Source: GCA-2683825 sp965662355 (GTDB taxonomy: Bacteria > Planctomycetota > UBA1135 > GCA-002686595). From it: a stretch of 64,000 bases of DNA. Where the stretch lies: positions 7,591 through 71,590 of the forward strand of contig CBFIHP010000025.1 in assembly GCA_965662355.1 (NCBI GenBank), read 5' to 3'. Position 1 is the stretch's first letter; each line of letters begins with the position of its first letter. Positions 33,950 to 45,961 of the stretch are shown here, in pieces. Below the pieces are notes generated by a model, which was not told the origin of the DNA, did not search any database, and saw nothing but the letters and a program-made list of their open reading frames with translations. The position numbers and the translations under genes were made by a program.

Positions 33950-35310
33950 GCGGGGACAGCAAGACCTTCGGGAACAACGGACGGCGCGGAGAAAGGCCCA
34001 GGTCTCGCGCCCAGGGAACGCGGGGAAGTGGGCGACCTGCGGCAACGGACGAACCGGGTCCGGGGTTATTCCGCGAGCTGATGCTCGCCCCGGATCGCGA
34101 TCGGGGCAGCGGCGCATGGCCCGTGGTCTCTGTCTCGGGAGGCGAGGATGCGGAGTTCTTGCGCGAGCTCGAGCGTCGCCAGGTACAGCGCGTCGAGTTG
34201 CAGCGCCGCGGGCGCCAGCATGGTGCCTTGGTCGTGCTCCGCCCCGAGGGCCTGCAGCCTCCCAAAACGCGCCCGAAGCGCCTCCGAGCACTCTTTCGGG
34301 AACGCCACACGGCGGCGCGCCCGAGCGTGCTGCGCGGGGTCCTCGATCCTCAGGCGACGCGCCTCCTCGATGGCTCCTGCGGTGCGGCCTTTCTGAACCC
34401 GGGGGCACTCTCCGCCTGGCTGGACGCCTGCTTGCCCGCTGGTTTGCAGCGCGGCGATTCGCTTCCACACCAGGATCCCGAGCGCGATCTGGAGCGCTAC
34501 GCCATCGTGGAGGGCTCGTCCGGACTGGAGGCTGCAGGCAAACTGTGGGTCAAGACCTCGCGGCTCTCCACCCACCCCGAGGATGACTCGGTGCGCATGC
34601 GCATCTCCTTCGGCGACGAGGGCCAGGAAGACTCCAGTCGCGACGAGCCTCGCCAGGCCCGCGTCTCCCACCTCGGGAGAGCGCTCTTGCCCGCCGTCAC
34701 CGAAATCGAGGCCTCGAGCGAGATGCGTGGGAAGCTCGAAGCGGTGCTGGGCGGCGGGTTCTACTTCACCCAGCACATCGCGTACTGGAACGCTCGCCAG
34801 GGCGGCGCTCTCTTCCATCACGATGCCTTCGACGAGGAGCTCGAGGGTGGGCAGCGCGGTGTTCTCTATGTGCAGCTCGACGGGGCCACGGCATGGCTGG
34901 CGCTCTCGCTCGAGGACCTGGCGGTGCGGATCGGCGAGTTCGCCCCATGGCTCGAGGACGAAGAGCTCGCGGGCCTGCGTGGGGAACTCTTCGGAGACGC
35001 CTTCAGCATCGACGACTTTCGACGGCTCGTGAACGATTGGCGCGGGCTGCGGAGCGAATTGGCCTTGCCCGGTTGCGGCAGGCTGGCCGCATTGGTGAAC
35101 CGCGGACCGGAATTCACGGCCTTCCTCGCGGACGCCGGGCACGCCGCTTTTCTGGAAGCGGGGGATGCCATCTACCTGCCGAACCACGGCCTCGAGCGCA
35201 CCGCGATGCACTCCGTTTTTCACGCCGGTTCGCACACGGGGCTCGGGTTGTCGCTGGCACTGCGACGCACGCCCGGTGAAGGCGTCCAGGATCGCGACGT
35301 GGGCCCGTGA
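33946..35310 (+). CDS. hypothetical protein with cupin/JmjC-like region
   Basis: A 454-residue protein in a kinase-X-thpR operon, TTG start overlapping the kinase stop. The middle contains YFTQHIAYWNARQGGALFHH followed by DAFDEE, and near the end AGDAIYLPNHGLERTAMHSV. The order H-x-D, then a distal His after GDxIYLP, is what cupin-type Fe(II)/2-oxoglutarate enzymes (JmjC-like) show. The overall similarity is too weak to name a family. The first 45 residues are Arg/Gly-rich and may not be translated if a later start is used. Confidence 0.5.
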   Translation: MSGDSKTFGNNGRRGERPRSRAQGTRGSGRPAATDEPGPGLFRELMLAPDRDRGSGAWPVVSVSGGEDAEFLRELERRQVQRVELQRRGRQHGALVVLRPEGLQPPKTRPKRLRALFRERHTAARPSVLRGVLDPQATRLLDGSCGAAFLNPGALSAWLDACLPAGLQRGDSLPHQDPERDLERYAIVEGSSGLEAAGKLWVKTSRLSTHPEDDSVRMRISFGDEGQEDSSRDEPRQARVSHLGRALLPAVTEIEASSEMRGKLEAVLGGGFYFTQHIAYWNARQGGALFHHDAFDEELEGGQRGVLYVQLDGATAWLALSLEDLAVRIGEFAPWLEDEELAGLRGELFGDAFSIDDFRRLVNDWRGLRSELALPGCGRLAALVNRGPEFTAFLADAGHAAFLEAGDAIYLPNHGLERTAMHSVFHAGSHTGLGLSLALRRTPGEGVQDRDVGP

Positions 35311-35900
35311 GCACGGCCGTCTGTTTTCTCGCCCTGCGCGTCCCGGAGGAGCTCGCCCGCCGCGAGTCCGAGAAGCTCGTGGCTGCCCTTGGTCCGGATT
35401 CGGAGCGCGTCGGCAAGAGCTTTCGATTGGCCCGGCCCGACGGGTGGCACGTGACGCTCTACTACCTGGGAGAGCGCAAGCGCGCCGCGTTGCCCGCTCT
35501 GTGCGCGGATGTGCGCTCGCGCCTTCGAAAGCGCGCTGCAATCCAGCTCGAGCTGTCGAGACCGGGGGCCTTTCCCCGGCGGGGTCGCGAGCGCGTCCTG
35601 TGGCTGGGAGCGCGCGAGCTGGACGGCGTTGCGCCCGCCCTGCCGGGCACCCACGCGGCGGTCCTGGATGCCGTCGAGGCCTTCGGGGCTGACGTTCACA
35701 TCGACCGGGGACGTCCGTTCGTGCCCCACGTCACGGTGGCGCGCCCCAAGGGTTCGCGTGTGGAATCGCCGCTCGAGGACTTCTACTCCCTGAGCCCCAA
35801 GGGCTCCTGGAGTGCCACCGAGCTCGAACTCCTCGAATCCGTGCGTGGAAACGGACCGGCTTTCTACGAGACCCTCGAACGAATGCCCTTCGGGAATTAG
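35307..35900 (+). CDS. thpR: RNA 2',3'-cyclic phosphodiesterase ThpR
   Basis: A 197-residue 2H phosphoesterase, which opens 2',3'-cyclic phosphates on RNA. Both HxTx motifs are present, WHVTLYYLG near residue 50 and PHVTVARPK near 143, flanking the usual GAFPRRGRERVLWLG segment. The length matches the family. GTG start overlaps the upstream stop (GTGA). Confidence 0.88.
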   Translation: MSTAVCFLALRVPEELARRESEKLVAALGPDSERVGKSFRLARPDGWHVTLYYLGERKRAALPALCADVRSRLRKRAAIQLELSRPGAFPRRGRERVLWLGARELDGVAPALPGTHAAVLDAVEAFGADVHIDRGRPFVPHVTVARPKGSRVESPLEDFYSLSPKGSWSATELELLESVRGNGPAFYETLERMPFGN

Positions 35901-36066
35901 GGATACCCGGTAACCGAGTCGCGCTGGCTGAGTCATTTCATCCCCTTTTGCATTGCGGGAAGAGCCTTCGTTTTGCAAAACCACACGAGCGAGACCCGAC
36001 GGCCTGGGGGGGTCGTTTCGCCCAACCAAGTTCCGCTACAAAAGAAACACCGGAAGGACCCGCACA

Positions 36067-37269
36067 ATGAGCGCCTCCAAGGGCAAGTCCCGCCCCCCCC
36101 AAACCATTGAATTCCAGTCCGGCAAGCTCAACAAGGACAAGAACCGCGCGCTGTCTGCAGCCCTCGCGGACATCGAGAAGAGCTTCGGCAAGGGCGCCAT
36201 CATGCGCCTCGGACAGGACGGCCCGCTCAATGAGATCCGGGGCATCTCGTCCGGCTGCCCCTCGCTCGACATCGGCCTCGGGGGCAAGGGCTTCCCGCGC
36301 GGTCGCATCGTCGAGATCTACGGCCCGGAAAGCTCCGGCAAGACCACCTTGGCCCTGCACGTCATCGCCAACGCCCAGATCGAAGGTGGGATTTGCGCCT
36401 TCGTCGATGCCGAACACGCCCTCGACCCCTCGTACGCCCGCAAGCTGGGCGTCAAGCTCGATGACCTCCTGGTCAGCCAACCCGATACGGGTGAACAGGG
36501 CCTCGAGATCGTCGATACCCTGGTCGCGACCGACGCGATCGATGTGATCGTGATCGATTCCGTGGCCGCCCTGGTACCGCGGGCGGAGATCGAAGGCGAG
36601 ATGGGCGACACCTTCGTCGGCCTCCAGGCCCGCCTGATGAGCCAGGCCATGCGCAAGCTGACCGGCTCGATCGCCAAGTCGAGCACGCTCGTGATCTTCA
36701 TCAACCAGATCCGTGAGAAGATCGGCGTCATGTTCGGCAGCCCGGAAACCACCTCGGGCGGTCGCGCCCTGAAGTTCTACGCCTCGGTGCGCTGCGACAT
36801 CCGTCGCATCGGCCAGTTGAAGGACGGGGATCTCGTGGTCGGCAACAGGACGAAGGTCACGGTGGTGAAGAACAAGATCGCCCCGCCCTTCCGCAAGGTC
36901 GAGTTCGACATCCTCTACGCCCAGGGCATCAGCCGCGAAGGCGACTTGCTCGATCTCGGCATGACCCACGATTTCGTGCTGAAATCCGGCACGTGGTTCT
37001 CCTTCAAGCACCCGAACGAGGGCGAGATTCGCCTCGGCCAGGGGCGTGAACGGGCGCGGACCTTCCTGATCGACAATCCCGATCTTGCGGACCAGCTCTG
37101 GGAGCTCATACGCGAGAAGGTCTACCCCAAGCCGGTCCAAGAGCAGGCGGCCTCCGGCTCGGAGACAGGCCCCCCCGAGAATCCCGGCGAAAAGACCGGC
37201 GCAACACTGAAGCCCACGCCATCCGCCCGCGGCAAGTCCGCTCCGGCAGCGGCGGCGAACAAGTCGTAG
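36067..37269 (+). CDS. recA: recombinase RecA
   Basis: A 400-residue RecA: homologous recombination, strand exchange and SOS coprotease. The Walker A motif is [14 protein letters not shown], followed by [13 protein letters not shown] and [19 protein letters not shown] (Walker B), then the loop L1/L2 region [20 protein letters not shown] and [12 protein letters not shown]-terminal extension of about 50 Pro/Ala/Lys-rich residues is added. The start is ATG 36067. A perfect 10-bp palindrome TTTTGCAAAA lies at 35971-35980 in its leader. It is followed 15 bases later by alaS, the common recA-alaS neighbourhood but without recX. Confidence 0.97.
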   Translation: MSASKGKSRPPQTIEFQSGKLNKDKNRALSAALADIEKSFGKGAIMRLGQDGPLNEIRGISSGCPSLDIGLGGKGFPRGRIVEIYGPESSGKTTLALHVIANAQIEGGICAFVDAEHALDPSYARKLGVKLDDLLVSQPDTGEQGLEIVDTLVATDAIDVIVIDSVAALVPRAEIEGEMGDTFVGLQARLMSQAMRKLTGSIAKSSTLVIFINQIREKIGVMFGSPETTSGGRALKFYASVRCDIRRIGQLKDGDLVVGNRTKVTVVKNKIAPPFRKVEFDILYAQGISREGDLLDLGMTHDFVLKSGTWFSFKHPNEGEIRLGQGRERARTFLIDNPDLADQLWELIREKVYPKPVQEQAASGSETGPPENPGEKTGATLKPTPSARGKSAPAAAANKS

Positions 37270-37284
37270 CCCCAGAAAAAGGCC

Positions 37285-40017
<2,733 letters not shown>

Positions 40018-40150
40018 GACGGCTGCGGGGAGTCCCGTGCCCGACCCGTTGACTACGGGGAAGCGCGGGGATACCATGCCGCGCCTCTCTGCCCAGACCA
40101 AGAGATCTGCCCGATACACCCCGCCTGGCCGTGAGGCCGCGCCCGGAATC

Positions 40151-40357
40151 ATGCCGCACCCCAAGCGTCGCCAATCCAGCCATCGTCAAGGCATTCGCCG
40201 CTCCCACCTGGCGATCAAGCCTTATCGTCCGAATCACTGCTCGCGTTGCGGGTCGCCGGTGAAGAGTCACCGCGTCTGCGACAACTGCGGCTACTACGGA
40301 TTTTCCAAGGGCGGGGACAAGAAGGGCACCGAGGTCCTTCCCCGGGAAGAGGTCTAG
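40151..40357 (+). CDS. rpmF: 50S ribosomal protein L32
   Basis: A 68-residue zinc-ribbon L32. MPHPKRRQSSHRQGIRRSH opens the protein and CSRCGSPVKSHRVCDNCGYY carries the four zinc-binding cysteines. A longer frame upstream is ignored because the conserved start is MPHPKRR. It heads the conserved rpmF-plsX-fab cluster. Confidence 0.95.
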   Translation: MPHPKRRQSSHRQGIRRSHLAIKPYRPNHCSRCGSPVKSHRVCDNCGYYGFSKGGDKKGTEVLPREEV

Positions 40358-40390
40358 GCCTACGCCCGAAGGCCTCCCCGCTTGGCGCCC

Positions 40391-40417
40391 GGAGTCGACT
40401 CCGCAATTACCGCGGAG
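40391..40417 (+). promoter_or_regulatory. overlapping inverted repeats in the plsX leader
   Basis: The perfect 12-bp palindrome GGAGTCGACTCC (40391-40402) shares its right half with a second stem CTCCGC/GCGGAG around loop AATTACC (40399-40417). The two structures exclude each other, as in an attenuator or an operator next to a hairpin. No T run follows, so function is uncertain. Confidence 0.35.
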
Positions 40418-40468
40418 AGAGCTTAGAGGTCCAGGGAAGCTAGCGGGGAACGACCGGCACTCTGCACC

Positions 40469-41521
40469 ATGGGTTCCGCAAGAGTCGCACTAGATGTGAT
40501 GGGCGGTGATTTCGCTCCGGAGGCGCTATTGCAAGGCGCTTTGGACGCCTGTATCTCGGGTCCGGAGAGTGCCATTTCCCACGAACGCGTGCTCCTGGTC
40601 GGAGATCAGGACCGCATCGAAACCGTGCTCGCCGAGCTCGGGGGCAACCCCGGCTTCGAAATCGAACACGCCTCACAGGTGATCGAAATGGGCGAGTCGC
40701 CCAGCAAGGCGCTGCGCGCAAAACGCGACTCCTCGATCGCTCGCTCGGTGCGAGCCGTGCGCGAGGGGCGCGCCGGTGCCTGTGTCTCGATGGGCAACAC
40801 CGGAGCCTGCGTGGGTGCCGCGACGCTGATGCTCGGCACGCTGCCGAAGGTGCACCGTCCCGGGATCGCGGTGACGCTCGAACTGACGGGCAGCCCCGTC
40901 ACGCTGCTCGACATGGGCGCCAACGTCGTTCCCAAGGCGCAGCACCTGGCCCAGTACGGGGCCATGGGTTCGATCTATCAGCGCGACTGCCTCGGCATCG
41001 AACAGCCACGCGTCGGTTTGCTGAACGTCGGCGAGGAAAAAGGCAAGGGCACCGATCTCCTCAAGGAGGCCTTCGCGCTGCTCGAAGCCGATGATCTCTC
41101 GTTCGTCGGCAACGTCGAGGGCTCCGACATCTTCCGCAACGTCTGCGATGTCGTCGTGACCGACGGTTTCACGGGCAACGTCATCCTCAAGCTCCTCGAG
41201 CAGTTCGCGAGCTTTCTGCTGCAGAAAGTGACGAGCGAGCTCACCGCATCGGGAACCCAATGGGGGCCCGAGAGCCTCGGCAACGTCATGCGGGTCATCG
41301 ACTATTCCACCTACGGTGGAGCGCTTCTGCTCGGAGTGAACGGCGTCGTGATCATCGGACACGGTCGTTCCGATGCCAACGCCGTAAAGAACGCCCTCTG
41401 GCTGGCTTGTCGGGCCCTGGACACCAAGGTGAACGAACACATCGAGCAGGGGCTCTCCGAGGCCCCCGCATCTCAGGCCGCGCCTTCCGAGGCCCCGCAA
41501 CAGACGGAAGGGGCCAGCTAG
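40469..41521 (+). CDS. plsX: phosphate acyltransferase PlsX
   Basis: A 350-residue enzyme that makes acyl-phosphate from acyl-ACP for phospholipid synthesis. Signatures include VALDVMGGDFAPEALLQGAL, the internal SMGNTGACVGAATLMLG, LDMGANVVPKAQHLAQ, GLLNVGEEKGKGTDL and VVTDGFTGNVILK. Normal length with a short Ala/Pro/Gln tail. It lies between rpmF and fabH as in many bacteria. Confidence 0.95.
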   Translation: MGSARVALDVMGGDFAPEALLQGALDACISGPESAISHERVLLVGDQDRIETVLAELGGNPGFEIEHASQVIEMGESPSKALRAKRDSSIARSVRAVREGRAGACVSMGNTGACVGAATLMLGTLPKVHRPGIAVTLELTGSPVTLLDMGANVVPKAQHLAQYGAMGSIYQRDCLGIEQPRVGLLNVGEEKGKGTDLLKEAFALLEADDLSFVGNVEGSDIFRNVCDVVVTDGFTGNVILKLLEQFASFLLQKVTSELTASGTQWGPESLGNVMRVIDYSTYGGALLLGVNGVVIIGHGRSDANAVKNALWLACRALDTKVNEHIEQGLSEAPASQAAPSEAPQQTEGAS

Positions 41522-41696
41522 GGCTTGGCGCAGGCAACGTGACCGAATCACTGGATCGGTAGCCCGGCGTGCGCGTCGCCTGGGCCCAAAGGACCCGAAA
41601 AGGCCCCCAGCCCCCCGCCCTAGACAGCCCAGGATTCCTACGGGGTTCTCCAGAAGGGGTCTTTGGTGATCGGGAGGAGCAGAGTAGAGTCCACGG

Positions 41697-42686
41697 ATGG
41701 TTGAGAGGATTCGCGTAGGTATTGCGGGGACCGGACGTTACCTCCCCCCGCGAGTTGTACCCAACTCCTACTTCGAGGAGTTTCTGGATACGTCCCACGA
41801 GTGGATCGTGCAGCGCACGGGTATCGAAGAGCGGCGCTTTGCCCCGGACGACGAGGCGACCTCGCACCTCTCGGCACGGGCGGCCCAGGAGGCCCTCGAG
41901 GCAGCCGGCGTCAAGGCGGAAGAGCTCGACCTCATCGTGCTCGGAACGCTCACCCCCGACTACCTGCTCCCCTCGACGGCGTGCCTGGTTCAGGATCAGA
42001 TTGGCGCGACCAACGCCGGCGCCTTCGACTGCAACTCCGCCTGCACGGGTTTCCTGACGGCATTGCACACGGCTGAGGCCTTCATCGCCTCCGGTCGAGC
42101 CCGCCGCGTGCTCGCCATCGGAGCCGAAAAGCTCTCCAGCTTCGTCAACTTCAAGGACCGCGGCTCGTGCATCATCTTCGGAGATGGTGCCGGCGCGGCC
42201 GTGTTGACGCCCCATGACGAGTGTGGCCAGGGCGAGATCCTGAAGACCACCCTGGGGGCCGACGGCAAGGGCTTCGAGTTCATTCACATGCCCGCTGGAG
42301 GCTCCAAGTTGCCCCCCTCGCAGATCGACCTCTCGGACGACAAGCACTACATCGGCCTGCGAGGGCGCGACGTGTATCGCTTCGCCGTGAAGTACATGAC
42401 CGAGATGATTCGCCAGATGATGGAGGGCTACCCCGCGGAGGAGCTCTCCCTGATCGTTCCCCATCAGGTCAACCTGCGCATCATCCAGGCGGCTCTCGAA
42501 CGACTCGAGCTCCCCGAGGAGCAGGTCATGATCAACATCCAGAAGTACGGCAATACCTCGGCCGCCACGGTTCCGATCGCGCTCGACGAGGCGCTTCGCC
42601 AAGGGCGCATCGAAAAGGGCAAGCTCGTTTGCCTGGTGGCCTTTGGCGCCGGACTCACCTGGGGCGGAACACTCCTCCGCTGGTAG
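41697..42686 (+). CDS. fabH: beta-ketoacyl-ACP synthase III
   Basis: Initiates fatty-acid synthesis by condensing acetyl-CoA with malonyl-ACP. The 329-residue protein has Cys in FDCNSACTGFLTAL, His in IVPHQVNLRII and Asn in INIQKYGNTSAAT, the full Cys-His-Asn triad, and the closing FGAGLTWGGTLLRW. ATG 41697 start; 175 bases of unremarkable leader separate it from plsX. Confidence 0.96.
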   Translation: MVERIRVGIAGTGRYLPPRVVPNSYFEEFLDTSHEWIVQRTGIEERRFAPDDEATSHLSARAAQEALEAAGVKAEELDLIVLGTLTPDYLLPSTACLVQDQIGATNAGAFDCNSACTGFLTALHTAEAFIASGRARRVLAIGAEKLSSFVNFKDRGSCIIFGDGAGAAVLTPHDECGQGEILKTTLGADGKGFEFIHMPAGGSKLPPSQIDLSDDKHYIGLRGRDVYRFAVKYMTEMIRQMMEGYPAEELSLIVPHQVNLRIIQAALERLELPEEQVMINIQKYGNTSAATVPIALDEALRQGRIEKGKLVCLVAFGAGLTWGGTLLRW

Positions 42687-42709
42687 GCGCCCCCCTCGGA
42701 GACTTCACA

Positions 42710-43636
42710 ATGTCCGAAGCTGTTCTATTCCCGGGCCAAGGCGCCCAGACCGCTGGCATGGGGCGTGAGTTCTGCGAGAACTACCCCGTGGCCCAGGGGC
42801 TGTTCGAGGCGGCCGAGGCGGCCATCGATTTTCCCCTGCGCGAAGCGATCTGGGATCGCGGCGACGAGGTCCATCGCACGGACGTCGCCCAGCCCGGCAT
42901 CCTCGTCACGAGTGCCGCGATCATCTCGGTGCTGCGCGATCGGGGCCTTGACACCAGCCAGGCTCCGTTGACCGCGGGGCTCTCCCTCGGGGAGTACACA
43001 GCACTCTGGTGCGCGGGGGCCCTGTCCTTCACCGACGCCGTGCGGCTCGTGCGCCTGCGCGGCCAGGCCATGCAGGACGCAAGCGAGGCCATACCTAGCT
43101 CCATGACGAGCTTGCTCGGCGCGAATCTCGAGAGTGCCGAGAAGATCGCCGCCGCGGGCGCCCAGGTCGGGATCTGCTCGGTGGCGAATCTCAACGCCCC
43201 CGGCCAGGTCGTCATCTCGGGTGAAATCGCGGCCCTCGACGCCGCCGAGGCCGTCGCCAAGGAACACGGAGTGAAACGTACCGTACGGCTCGATGTCGCC
43301 GGTGGATTCCATTCCGAATGCATGCGGCCCGCCGCCGAGCGCCTCGAAAAGGCCCTCGTCGACGTGGAAATCCGGGCCCCCCGGATCCCTTTCTGCAACA
43401 ACACGAGCGGGGGTCCGGTTGCGGACCCCGACGAGATCCGCCAGGCCCTGGCTCAGCAGGTGTGTTCACCGGTCCTGTGGGAGAAAACCCTTCGCTGGGC
43501 ACTTTCCCAGGGGATCGAACACTATCTGGAACCGGGTCCGGGTAAGGTGCTGGCCGGTCTGATGCGCAAAACCGCCCGCGACAGTGGGCAAGCTGCGGAA
43601 GTCCGGGGAGTGGAAAACCCCGCAGATCTCGAGTGA
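42710..43636 (+). CDS. fabD: malonyl-CoA:ACP transacylase
   Basis: Loads malonyl groups onto ACP. The 308-residue protein has FPGQGAQTAGMGREF, the nucleophile elbow GLSLGEYTALWCAGALSF and catalytic His in DVAGGFHSECMRPA. The elbow reads GLSLG instead of the usual GHSLG; the Ser itself is kept. The C terminus has EHYLEPGPGKVLAGLMRK. ATG 42710 start. A hairpin begins at its stop codon. Confidence 0.95.
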   Translation: MSEAVLFPGQGAQTAGMGREFCENYPVAQGLFEAAEAAIDFPLREAIWDRGDEVHRTDVAQPGILVTSAAIISVLRDRGLDTSQAPLTAGLSLGEYTALWCAGALSFTDAVRLVRLRGQAMQDASEAIPSSMTSLLGANLESAEKIAAAGAQVGICSVANLNAPGQVVISGEIAALDAAEAVAKEHGVKRTVRLDVAGGFHSECMRPAAERLEKALVDVEIRAPRIPFCNNTSGGPVADPDEIRQALAQQVCSPVLWEKTLRWALSQGIEHYLEPGPGKVLAGLMRKTARDSGQAAEVRGVENPADLE

Positions 43637-43661
43637 TCCCCAGGTACCCTCTCGGGGATCA
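43634..43661 (+). terminator. hairpin at the end of fabD
   Basis: TGATCCCC (starting at the fabD stop codon) pairs perfectly with GGGGATCA over a 12-nt loop. No T run follows. It separates fabD from the acpP promoter and may terminate or stabilise the upstream message. Confidence 0.4.
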
Positions 43662-43686
43662 ACCCAAGTATTCACGGTAGGCGAAA

Positions 43687-43715
43687 TTGCATCGTCTCTA
43701 CCACCTCGATATAGT
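43687..43715 (+). promoter_or_regulatory. acpP: sigma70-like promoter for acpP
   Basis: TTGCAT, 17-bp spacer, TATAGT, ending 50 bases before the acpP start. It sits in an intergenic region between a hairpin and a highly expressed type of gene, which fits a separate promoter for ACP. Confidence 0.5.
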
Positions 43716-43765
43716 CCCCCGAACTTACGCCCCGGGCCACTGGGAGCCGAAATCCCATCCTCGCC

Positions 43766-44023
43766 ATGAGTGAAGACACGACCATGACGAACCCTTCGAT
43801 TGAAGAGCGCGTGACCCGCATCGTCTGCAACCAGATGGGTACCTCCCCGGAGAAGGTCAAAACCGAGACTTCCTTCGTGAATGACCTCGGCGCGGACTCG
43901 CTCGACACCGTCGAGCTAGTAATGGAATTCGAAGACGAGTTCGAGATCTCGATCCCCGATGAGGACGCCGAAAAGATTCAAACGGTCGGCGCCGCCGTCG
44001 AGTACATCAAAGCCAAGTCCTGA
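43766..44023 (+). CDS. acpP: acyl carrier protein
   Basis: An 85-residue acidic carrier protein. The phosphopantetheine attachment motif [15 protein letters not shown] carries Ser44 or thereabouts, and [19 protein letters not shown] completes helices III-IV. The first seven residues before MTNPS are dispensable, so ATG 43784 could also start the protein. It lies between fabD and fabF; no fabG is present in the interval. Confidence 0.96.
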   Translation: MSEDTTMTNPSIEERVTRIVCNQMGTSPEKVKTETSFVNDLGADSLDTVELVMEFEDEFEISIPDEDAEKIQTVGAAVEYIKAKS

Positions 44024-44249
44024 TAAGCCCGGACAGGCGGGGGCAGGTCGAAGCGCGAGCACTGCTCGCACGGACGGGTCCCAGCCGATGGGCTCTGTTG
44101 CCCTCGCGGATCTCGAAGGAGCCCTCGGACCGACCGCACAGGCACGAACCTCCCCTGGGCTTTCGTGGGCCGGCGGTTTTCCCGCTCGTTCTCCCCGGAA
44201 GACTCGGGGTCTCTCCTCCCGTGGGCATCTGCCCTGACAGGAACCAGTA

Positions 44250-45491
44250 ATGCGCCGAGCAGTGATTACCGGCCTTGGAACGGTCAACGCCCTGGGGGCC
44301 GACGTCAAATCGTCGTGGCCCCGCATACTGGGCGGTGAGAACGGCATTGCCAAGATCAAGAATTTCCCCGCGGATCACCTGCCCGTGTACATCGCGGGCG
44401 AGGCCGATTGGGACGTCACCGAGACGTTCCAGGGCCCGAATCTGCGCAAACTCGATCGGTTCACGATGCTGGCCCTCAAGGCCGCGGAGGAGGCCATTGC
44501 CGATTCCGGCCTCGATATCGAGGCTCTCAGCGAGGACGAGCGCGAGCGCTTCGGAGCCATTGTCGGCACCGGTATCGGCGGAATCAGCGGGATCGAAGAG
44601 CAGCACCTGGTGCTCCAGGAACGTGGCCCGCGGCGCGTGACCCCGCACTTCATCCCCAAGATCATGGCCAACGCCTGCTCCGGCCAGATCGCGATCCAAC
44701 ACGGCCTCTTGGGCACGGCCTTCACGACCTCCAGCGCTTGCGCGTCCTCGGGACACGCCGTCGCCATGGCCCTGGCGGCCATTCGCTCGGGCGAAGCGGA
44801 CCGCGTCTTGACCGGTGGGGCCGAGGCGGCGACGACGCCTCTGTCCATCTCGGGCTTCGCTTCGGCCAAGGCCCTCTCCACGAAGAACGACACCCCGGCA
44901 GAGGCCTGCCGGCCCTTCGACATGAACCGCGACGGGTTCGTCATGGGCGAGGGGGCTGGGATCCTGATCTTCGAAGAGCTGGAAGCCGCCAAAAAGCGCG
45001 GTGCGCGGATCTATGCCGAGGTCAAGGGCTACGGCTCGACCGACGACGCCTACCACATCACGGCGCCCAAGCAGGACGGAACGGGCCCGGCCCGGGCCTT
45101 CCGCCTGGCCCTGAAGATGGCCGGGGTCGACCCTGAGAGCATCGGCTACATCAATGCCCACGGGACCTCGACGCTCTACAACGACGCTATCGAGACGACG
45201 GCGATCAAGAGCACCTTCGGCGAGCACGCGAAGAAGCTGGCCATCTCCTCGACGAAGTCCATGATCGGCCACCTCCTGGGGGGCTCGTCGGCGGTCGAGC
45301 TCGTCTACACGGCGCTCTCGATCCACGAGTCCAAGGTGCACCCCACGCGCAACCTCGAGACCCCGGATCCTGCCTGCGACCTGGATTACGTGCCCGGAGA
45401 GGCCCGTGAGCTCAGGATTCAGAATGCCCTGTCGAACTCCCTGGGCTTCGGTGGGCACAACGTCTCGATCTGCATCGGCCAGCTCGACTGA
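44250..45491 (+). CDS. fabF: beta-ketoacyl-ACP synthase II
   Basis: Elongating condensing enzyme of 413 residues. The Cys nucleophile is in TSSACASSGHAVAMAL, and the two catalytic His are in INAHGTSTLYND and STKSMIGHLLGGSSAVE. The C terminus NSLGFGGHNVSICIGQ is the family's closing motif. ATG 44250, after a 226-bp spacer in which I see no other gene. Confidence 0.96.
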   Translation: MRRAVITGLGTVNALGADVKSSWPRILGGENGIAKIKNFPADHLPVYIAGEADWDVTETFQGPNLRKLDRFTMLALKAAEEAIADSGLDIEALSEDERERFGAIVGTGIGGISGIEEQHLVLQERGPRRVTPHFIPKIMANACSGQIAIQHGLLGTAFTTSSACASSGHAVAMALAAIRSGEADRVLTGGAEAATTPLSISGFASAKALSTKNDTPAEACRPFDMNRDGFVMGEGAGILIFEELEAAKKRGARIYAEVKGYGSTDDAYHITAPKQDGTGPARAFRLALKMAGVDPESIGYINAHGTSTLYNDAIETTAIKSTFGEHAKKLAISSTKSMIGHLLGGSSAVELVYTALSIHESKVHPTRNLETPDPACDLDYVPGEARELRIQNALSNSLGFGGHNVSICIGQLD

Positions 45492-45588
45492 TCCGTGCCA
45501 CCGGCTTCTGATACGCACCCTGGCGACAACGAGGGGAGCTGCGTAGAATCGGTTATTCCCCCTAAAACCAGAGAATCGGAGCTGCCCT

Positions 45589-45939
45589 TTGCACCGTAAG
45601 TTCCAAGAGATCCTGCATTCTTACAAGCGTGACGTCTTCCAGATCGAGCACCATCAGAAGGACGTCGAAAGTATCGCCCAGGAGTGCATGGACATCTGCG
45701 AAGATGTCCTGGCGAAGAAGTACCACTACCACTTTCACAAGCTCCCGGATGCGGACCGCGCTGAGATCATCAACATGATCAACAACTACACGCGCGAAGC
45801 CATCCTGCCCCCGGTCGTCGAATCGATGGTCGAGCGACACGTGCTCCTCGAGCGGCGCGTCGAAGCCCTCGAATCGATGATCGCCCAGATGCTCGAGGTC
45901 CTTTCGGACCCGCCCTCGATCGGCCTCAAGACGGGCTGA
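45589..45939 (+). CDS. conserved-looking small hypothetical protein
   Basis: A 116-residue, mostly helical protein with a TTG start. It is rich in His, Glu and Met, for example ILHSYKRDVFQIEHHQKDVE and KKYHYHFHKLPDADRAE, and ends in a helix RRVEALESMIAQMLEVL that could form a coiled coil. No family is recognised. The composition is protein-like and strongly codon-biased, and it is probably expressed with the following gene. Confidence 0.6.
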   Translation: MHRKFQEILHSYKRDVFQIEHHQKDVESIAQECMDICEDVLAKKYHYHFHKLPDADRAEIINMINNYTREAILPPVVESMVERHVLLERRVEALESMIAQMLEVLSDPPSIGLKTG

Positions 45940-45961
45940 GTCAGGCGACAGCCTTCTCCCC

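Noticed and set aside
35971..35980. TTTTGCAAAA palindrome upstream of recA as an SOS/LexA operator
   Set aside because: It matches neither the Escherichia coli nor the Bacillus LexA consensus and no lexA or second copy is in the window, so regulation cannot be claimed.
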